From Mesotaenium endlicherianum (taxonomy: Eukaryota > Streptophyta > Zygnematophyceae > Zygnematales > Mesotaeniaceae), in contig WELA01013799.1 in the NCBI GenBank assembly GCA_009602735.1, forward strand, positions 492,235 through 540,022: a stretch of DNA of 47,788 bases, in the 5' to 3' direction. Positions 44,070 to 47,788 of this stretch are shown piece by piece (position 1 is the first letter of the stretch; each line of letters starts with the position of its first letter). A program made the translations under genes and the position numbers. The notes under the pieces are model-generated. The model was not told the origin of the DNA. It saw only the letters and a list, made by a program, of their open reading frames with translations, and did no database searches.

Positions 44070-44397
44070 CTTCGCCCCAGGAGACCACCACAATGCAACG
44101 TACGAAGTCCTGGTGCTGCACTGCACCTTCTCGGAGGGTGTGCTGTTGCCAAGTGGCGGCGAGCTGTCAGTGCAGATGGATGGGGAGGATTTTGTGGTGC
44201 ACACGGAGAAGGGCGGCGAGGGCCGTGACTTCGACCCGCAGCCGTCCTTCAAGTACGAGGTCACCTTCTGCTCCTCGCCCATCTACGGTAAGGTTCAGGC
44301 CCGGCGCGTGTATGAGTGACTGGAGTACCACAAGTTCATGGGCATGGACTACTTTGTCATCTACGACGCGGGCGGCGTGGACGACGCGCTTCTTCAG

Positions 44398-44880
44398 GTC
44401 TCTCCTCCTCTCCCCCTCCTTCCTCCCTCCTCCACCTTCCTCAATCCCCCCTCTTTCTCTTTCTCTCTCCCTCCCTATGCCTCTCTTTTATGCCCTGCCT
44501 CCCCCCCCTCTCTCCCACTCATTGGTGCCTGCTGGCAGTGTGACTGGCATGTTCAAGACAAAGAGTGCATGCAAATCTATGGGCTGGCTGGCATTCCTGG
44601 CCGGGACCTAATCAAGGCCAAAAGTTTGGATGGAGCTTGTTGTTGCTGTCACTGATGGGCCCTGGCGCGTATGCCCGGCCCTGAGATTCAGCCCCTACGC
44701 ATGGCAAGGGAGTCTCTTTGGCCCTTCGCTGAAGCTTTCAATATGTACAAGGCCTTAGAGAGGCACGTGCCTGAGTACATCTACCTTGCGTTTCTTTTCA
44801 TATCCATCTGGGCCGCCCACCCTCCCCTCCCCCCCTCCACCCTCTCACCTCAACTTCTCCACCCACTTTTGGGGCTGCAG
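44398..44880 (+). other. Intron of the GT92 pseudogene
   Basis: Donor CAG|gtctct, long C/T tracts, acceptor gggctgcag. The joined reading DDALLQ|VLTPYM is in phase and family-like. Confidence 0.8.
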
Positions 44881-45100
44881 GTACTGACGCCGTATATGCG
44901 GCGCGGGGTGATGGAGCTGGTGGACGTGACGGAGACCTTAAAGTACAAAACATGGACGTACAGCCAGGCTGCTCAAATGCACGACTGCATGTACCGCCTG
45001 CGCTACGCCACCGAGTGGGCCGTCTTCATGGACTTCGACGAGTACTTCTCTGCATCAGAGCCCCACCTGAAGTATGGGGATGTGCTGCAGCCGCACCTGG

Positions 45101-46404
45101 GTATGCGCGCTTGCCCCCCTGTCTATCCAAATTCAATTTCTCTTTGCACCGCCATTTTGGTTTCTGATTCCTTCTTTGATCCTTCTTCCATCCCTTACTA
45201 GCAGACACACCCGTTCATGCACTTTCTCGATAAACATCTTGTGAGAAAGAACTTTTAACTTCCTATTAAGCTATTGTCATGCTCCACAAGAGTTGATGAA
45301 GGAATAGAAAACTTGGAAGGACGGAGGAGAGATATAAGGACTAGAATGGGTGGGTTGGGCTTAGCAATACATGGAACATTGGGCCCCAAGAAAACGCAAG
45401 AATGGAACGGAAGTGTTTTCTCGGCATTGCTACACATAACCTGTTCAATGTAATGAGAAGATCATCGTACCATGTGATGGGTAAAAGAGTTGGCACATGT
45501 GTGTCCTTTGTAGTTTGCAGTAGGCTTCCTCATAGGTGAGGCTAACAGGTCATGTACATCTCACCGACCAGCAGAGCAGCTTTTAGTCTCCAGGCACCAA
45601 CTGACATTGACCTTGAAGTTTGAATCTTTGCCTGCCATGATGTCACAGTTCTTGGCCGGAAATGCATGAGCATGTAAGATCTTACTCAGCCTGCACTCTC
45701 TCGTAACTCCGTTTTACGTCAACCTTCTACAGGCATAAGTAGCTACTTCACATTTGCATCTTTTGTATGAATGACTCACCCCATAAGTTTAAAAATCATG
45801 TATTGCATGTGTTGAAAGGCTGCTCATGCCTGATGATATGGACGCACTTTTTTGTACAAAAGCTAACAATACAAAGTTTGCGGAAGCATTGCACTAGCAG
45901 GAGGCTTGCTGTGACGCGAGAGCCCATTGAAAACTGCTGAGATGTAATTAAGGAGACCCCTGGGGCATGAGCGGGATGCACGTGCGCAGGGAAGCCATAT
46001 GTCACCATCGGCAGCCTCAGGTGGTTGGTGCATGACTGGCGGAGGAGGACGACAAGACATGGGGTGTGGAGCGCAGGCCTTACCACATGCAGAGAGTGCT
46101 CTGCTATAGGGAGAAGAATGAAACCAAGTAAGGGAGCGCCACCTCATTGCTGACATGGCGAATCTTCTCCCGCTCTCTTTTTTTTCCCCATTGGTCTTGC
46201 TTGCTATGCATGTACTTCCTGGTTCATAAATCTTGCTGTGAGACAAATAAATGCTCGCTCGTCGCTCCTCACAACTTCTAGAGTTGGAAAGGAAAATGCA
46301 AACTCCTATCTCTGCTGTTTATGTATCTTCCATGTCTTGTGCGCCCATTAAATGCTGTGCATGCTTGGGGCGGGGGGGAGGGGACTGCCCTACATGTGTG
46401 GCAG
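45101..46404. other. Gap between GT92 exons, no recognisable exon
   Basis: In intact GT92 genes roughly 60-70 residues are expected between the DFDEY block and the RK(Y/I) block. I could not find them here on the plus strand. No repeat family from this window is evident either. Confidence 0.5.
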
Positions 46405-46739
46405 GTTTGGGACTTGCCCAAGCAAGAGAGGGTACCGCAAGATCATTGTCAACCCCAGGCTTATGACATCGGTCATCATCCACGACACTCACATTCCACA
46501 CGAGGGAGGGGTGGTGCTACACACAGACATCGCGCGGAACAACCACTACCTGGGGATGCTGAAACATAGCCTCCATTTGTGCAAAGTCACGGGCGATGTG
46601 AATTACACTCTGAAGGGATTTCTGAAGTTGGACCATCGCGGCACGCGTCGTCAAGGCCGCCCCACTCGTTCCGTTTGCGGAAATTCTGCCCCCGAGCATG
46701 CCTCCTGCATTTCCCCCTGCTTTCAACTACGACTATACA

Positions 46740-47511
46740 TGTAATGAATCAGTATATTAGTAGATATAATATTCATTTAAATATAATAGTTAATTAAGTA
46801 CAGCCTGCTCAACTTTAGTTATTAGTCAGTTTGCCAGACTTTAGTTAATAATCAGTCTGCTGGACTTTACTTAATAGTCAGTCTGCTGGACTTTACATAA
46901 TTATCAGTTTGCTGACTCAGTCGAAAGCAGCAGGCTGAAAGTCCATATAAGTCAGCTTGCTGACACATTCTTTGACAGCAAGCTGACTTCCGTACTCGGT
47001 AGCAGCGAACTGCCTTGATATGCATCTAAGTGCGATATGCTAGATGAATAGCCAGATGACATCCCTATGATGGATGGCTATTCGGGATGATGGGAGATGG
47101 CGGTGGATTTGGTTAACCGAGGTCCTACCAACGTGGTTAACTCCCGGGTAGGCGGTGCCATCGCACTGACCGTTGAACAGTAAACTCATTCCATGTACAT
47201 ATGCTAGGCATTGCTCTCGGGTTTGGCATTCGGAAACGAGGCCAACTCTCTTGTACAGCTTACTGAGAGTGATCAAAATCCAAGGCGAGAAGCCATTGAT
47301 ATGCACTGTCTTCTAGCCTTGCTTATGTATGAGTTTACTGATTTGCATCATTGATGCTAGTTTACTCGCATTTGACTTACGAGTATTATTCACTGCTAGT
47401 GTATTGTCCTTTGCCGTTTAACTAGTTAACGGAAATACCATAAAGATTACTTGCTGATATAAAGATCTTTATTAATTGTTAATCGCCTATTTGGTAAGTC
47501 GATTCATTTCA
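46740..47511 (+). mobile_element. LTR-A, 5' LTR of an element running off the window
   Basis: TGTAATGAATCAGT...ATTCATTTCA, 772 bp. It contains three copies of a ~28-bp unit AGTCTGCTGGACTTTA..TTA at about 46825-46905. The primer site and gag start follow. Confidence 0.92.
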
Positions 47512-47512
47512 G

Positions 47513-47528
47513 TGGTATCGGAGCAGTT
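47513..47528 (+). other. Primer binding site of the LTR-A element
   Basis: TGGTATCGGAGCAGTT begins one base after the LTR. The first 12 bases match the initiator-Met site except A to G at position 8. Confidence 0.88.
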
Positions 47529-47545
47529 ATCACAGTCTTCTTTGT

Positions 47546-47788
47546 ATGGTAAGGACAAGGTCTCAAACTAGCAACTCCCGAGACATGGAGAACCAGGATA
47601 ACGAGAATGTCGAAAACCAGGCGGAAAGCCATGTAGCGGGGAGCCGTACCTATTCGGAAGCAGTAGCGGATACTGCGGCTAGGGAGGCTGCAGATGAGGC
47701 AGCTGCTATTGCCTCAGTCGCAGCTCAGCAAGCTGAGGAGGAGATAGCCAGACTAGAAGCTGAACAAGTAGCAAAGGCCGCTGAAGAT
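47546..47788 (+). CDS. gag N-terminus of the LTR-A element, cut by the window end
   Basis: The frame is open for 81 codons to the last base. It starts MVRTRSQTSNSRDMENQ, a start typical of Ty3 gag, and continues as an Ala/Glu-rich helix (REAADEAAAIASVAAQQAEE). No stop. The first ATG after the primer site is 18 bases downstream of it. This is the only LTR-element gag start in the window that is open as far as it can be followed, so the element may be young. Confidence 0.8.
   Translation, partial: MVRTRSQTSNSRDMENQDNENVENQAESHVAGSRTYSEAVADTAAREAADEAAAIASVAAQQAEEEIARLEAEQVAKAAED

Larger units (their letters stand above)
44070..46739 (+). pseudogene. GT92-family (DUF23) glycosyltransferase, broken
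   Basis: Exon 44070-44397 reads NATYEVLVLHCTFSEG, then VTFCSSPIYG, VQARRVYE, a TGA (44317-44319), then LEYHKFMGMDYFVIYDAGGV; in GT92 proteins the stop position is Trp (W-x-x-YH). Exon 44881-45100, phase 0, reads VLTPYMRRGVMELVDVTE, then AVFMDFDEYF with the catalytic DxD-like DFDEY. Exon 46405-46600 reads YRKIIVNPRLMTSVIIHDTH and IPHEGG, the family C-terminal block; its phase does not fit the previous donor, so a middle exon is missing or unseen. GT92 enzymes are Golgi membrane glycosyltransferases acting on cell-wall or glycan galactose linkages. N-terminal exons are absent: LTR-A cuts into the frame. After 46600 the frame runs into LTR-A, ending at a TAA made by the LTR start. Confidence 0.85.

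Noticed and set aside
44317..44319. TGA in GT92 read as selenocysteine or RNA-edited
   Set aside because: The family has Trp here, there is no sign of a SECIS-type context, and nuclear mRNA editing of this type is not expected; a nonsense mutation is simpler.
44671..45201. Continuous 176-residue frame through the GT92 intron
   Set aside because: The upstream part (44671-44880) is C/T-rich intron with a good acceptor at 44880; only 44881-45100 is family-like.
1..47788. tRNA, rRNA, or organelle genes
   Set aside because: No cloverleaf or rRNA-like stretch was recognised by eye; a tRNA scan would be decisive.

Overview
The window looks like nuclear DNA of a large-genome plant or other streptophyte. 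It has intron-rich genes with GT/AG borders, Ty3-type LTR retrotransposons with initiator-Met primer sites, dense nests of solo LTRs, a TTAA-flanked piggyBac-like element, a satellite-like tandem array and long microsatellites. Nothing is bacterial: there are no operons, no Shine-Dalgarno-spaced gene runs, and few long ORFs. A seed-free plant (fern, lycophyte, bryophyte or charophyte) is my guess from the gene style; the species is not determined.

Left end (1-4,900, minus strand): one well-supported host gene, a ZIM/ZML-type GATA factor. Its exons read leftward as His/Met-rich region plus TIFY start (3877-4884), TIFY end (3234-3320), CCT (2668-2801), CCT end (1866-1994), GATA zinc finger (1080-1185) and finger tail (440-517). 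Splice phases agree across all six exons (514 codons). The C-terminus lies in or beyond 1-430. The roughly 245-residue His/Met/Gln/Ala repeat at the N-terminus is the most unusual host-gene feature here. A possible second minus-strand gene of unknown function lies at about 5958-6960.

Middle (7,000-36,800): stacked mobile elements. There is a large inverted repeat at 7555-9346; a piggyBac-like element at 9351-11465 with TTAA duplications, matching ends and a missing catalytic core; and three solo LTRs inserted one inside another in a broken chromovirus pol (11599-14741), each with its own 5-bp duplication. A complete but apparently non-coding LTR element lies at 14978-19541. A decayed chromodomain Ty3 element runs on the minus strand at 22237-27110. 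A convergent pair of decayed intron-containing or transposase-like genes (27756-29151 plus, 29820-32042 minus) is separated by six copies of an 88-bp repeat. A roughly 365-bp satellite array (32230-33520) and an LTR/gag fragment with an intact primer site (34074-35082) follow.

Right end (36,800-47,788): weak candidate exons and long (CA)n/(GT)n tracts, then an LTR-B element whose gag is split by a solo LTR (41427-43351), a hybrid-looking LTR-A (43352-44069), and a broken GT92 glycosyltransferase gene (44070-46740) with an in-frame TGA at its conserved Trp. The last feature is a 5' LTR-A, primer site and open gag start running off the window end.

LTR family names are local: A (TGTAATGA...TTTCA), B (TGTAAGGTC...CCTTTCA), C (TGTAAGG...CCTTTCA, minus orientation), D (TGTAGTG...CACTACA).
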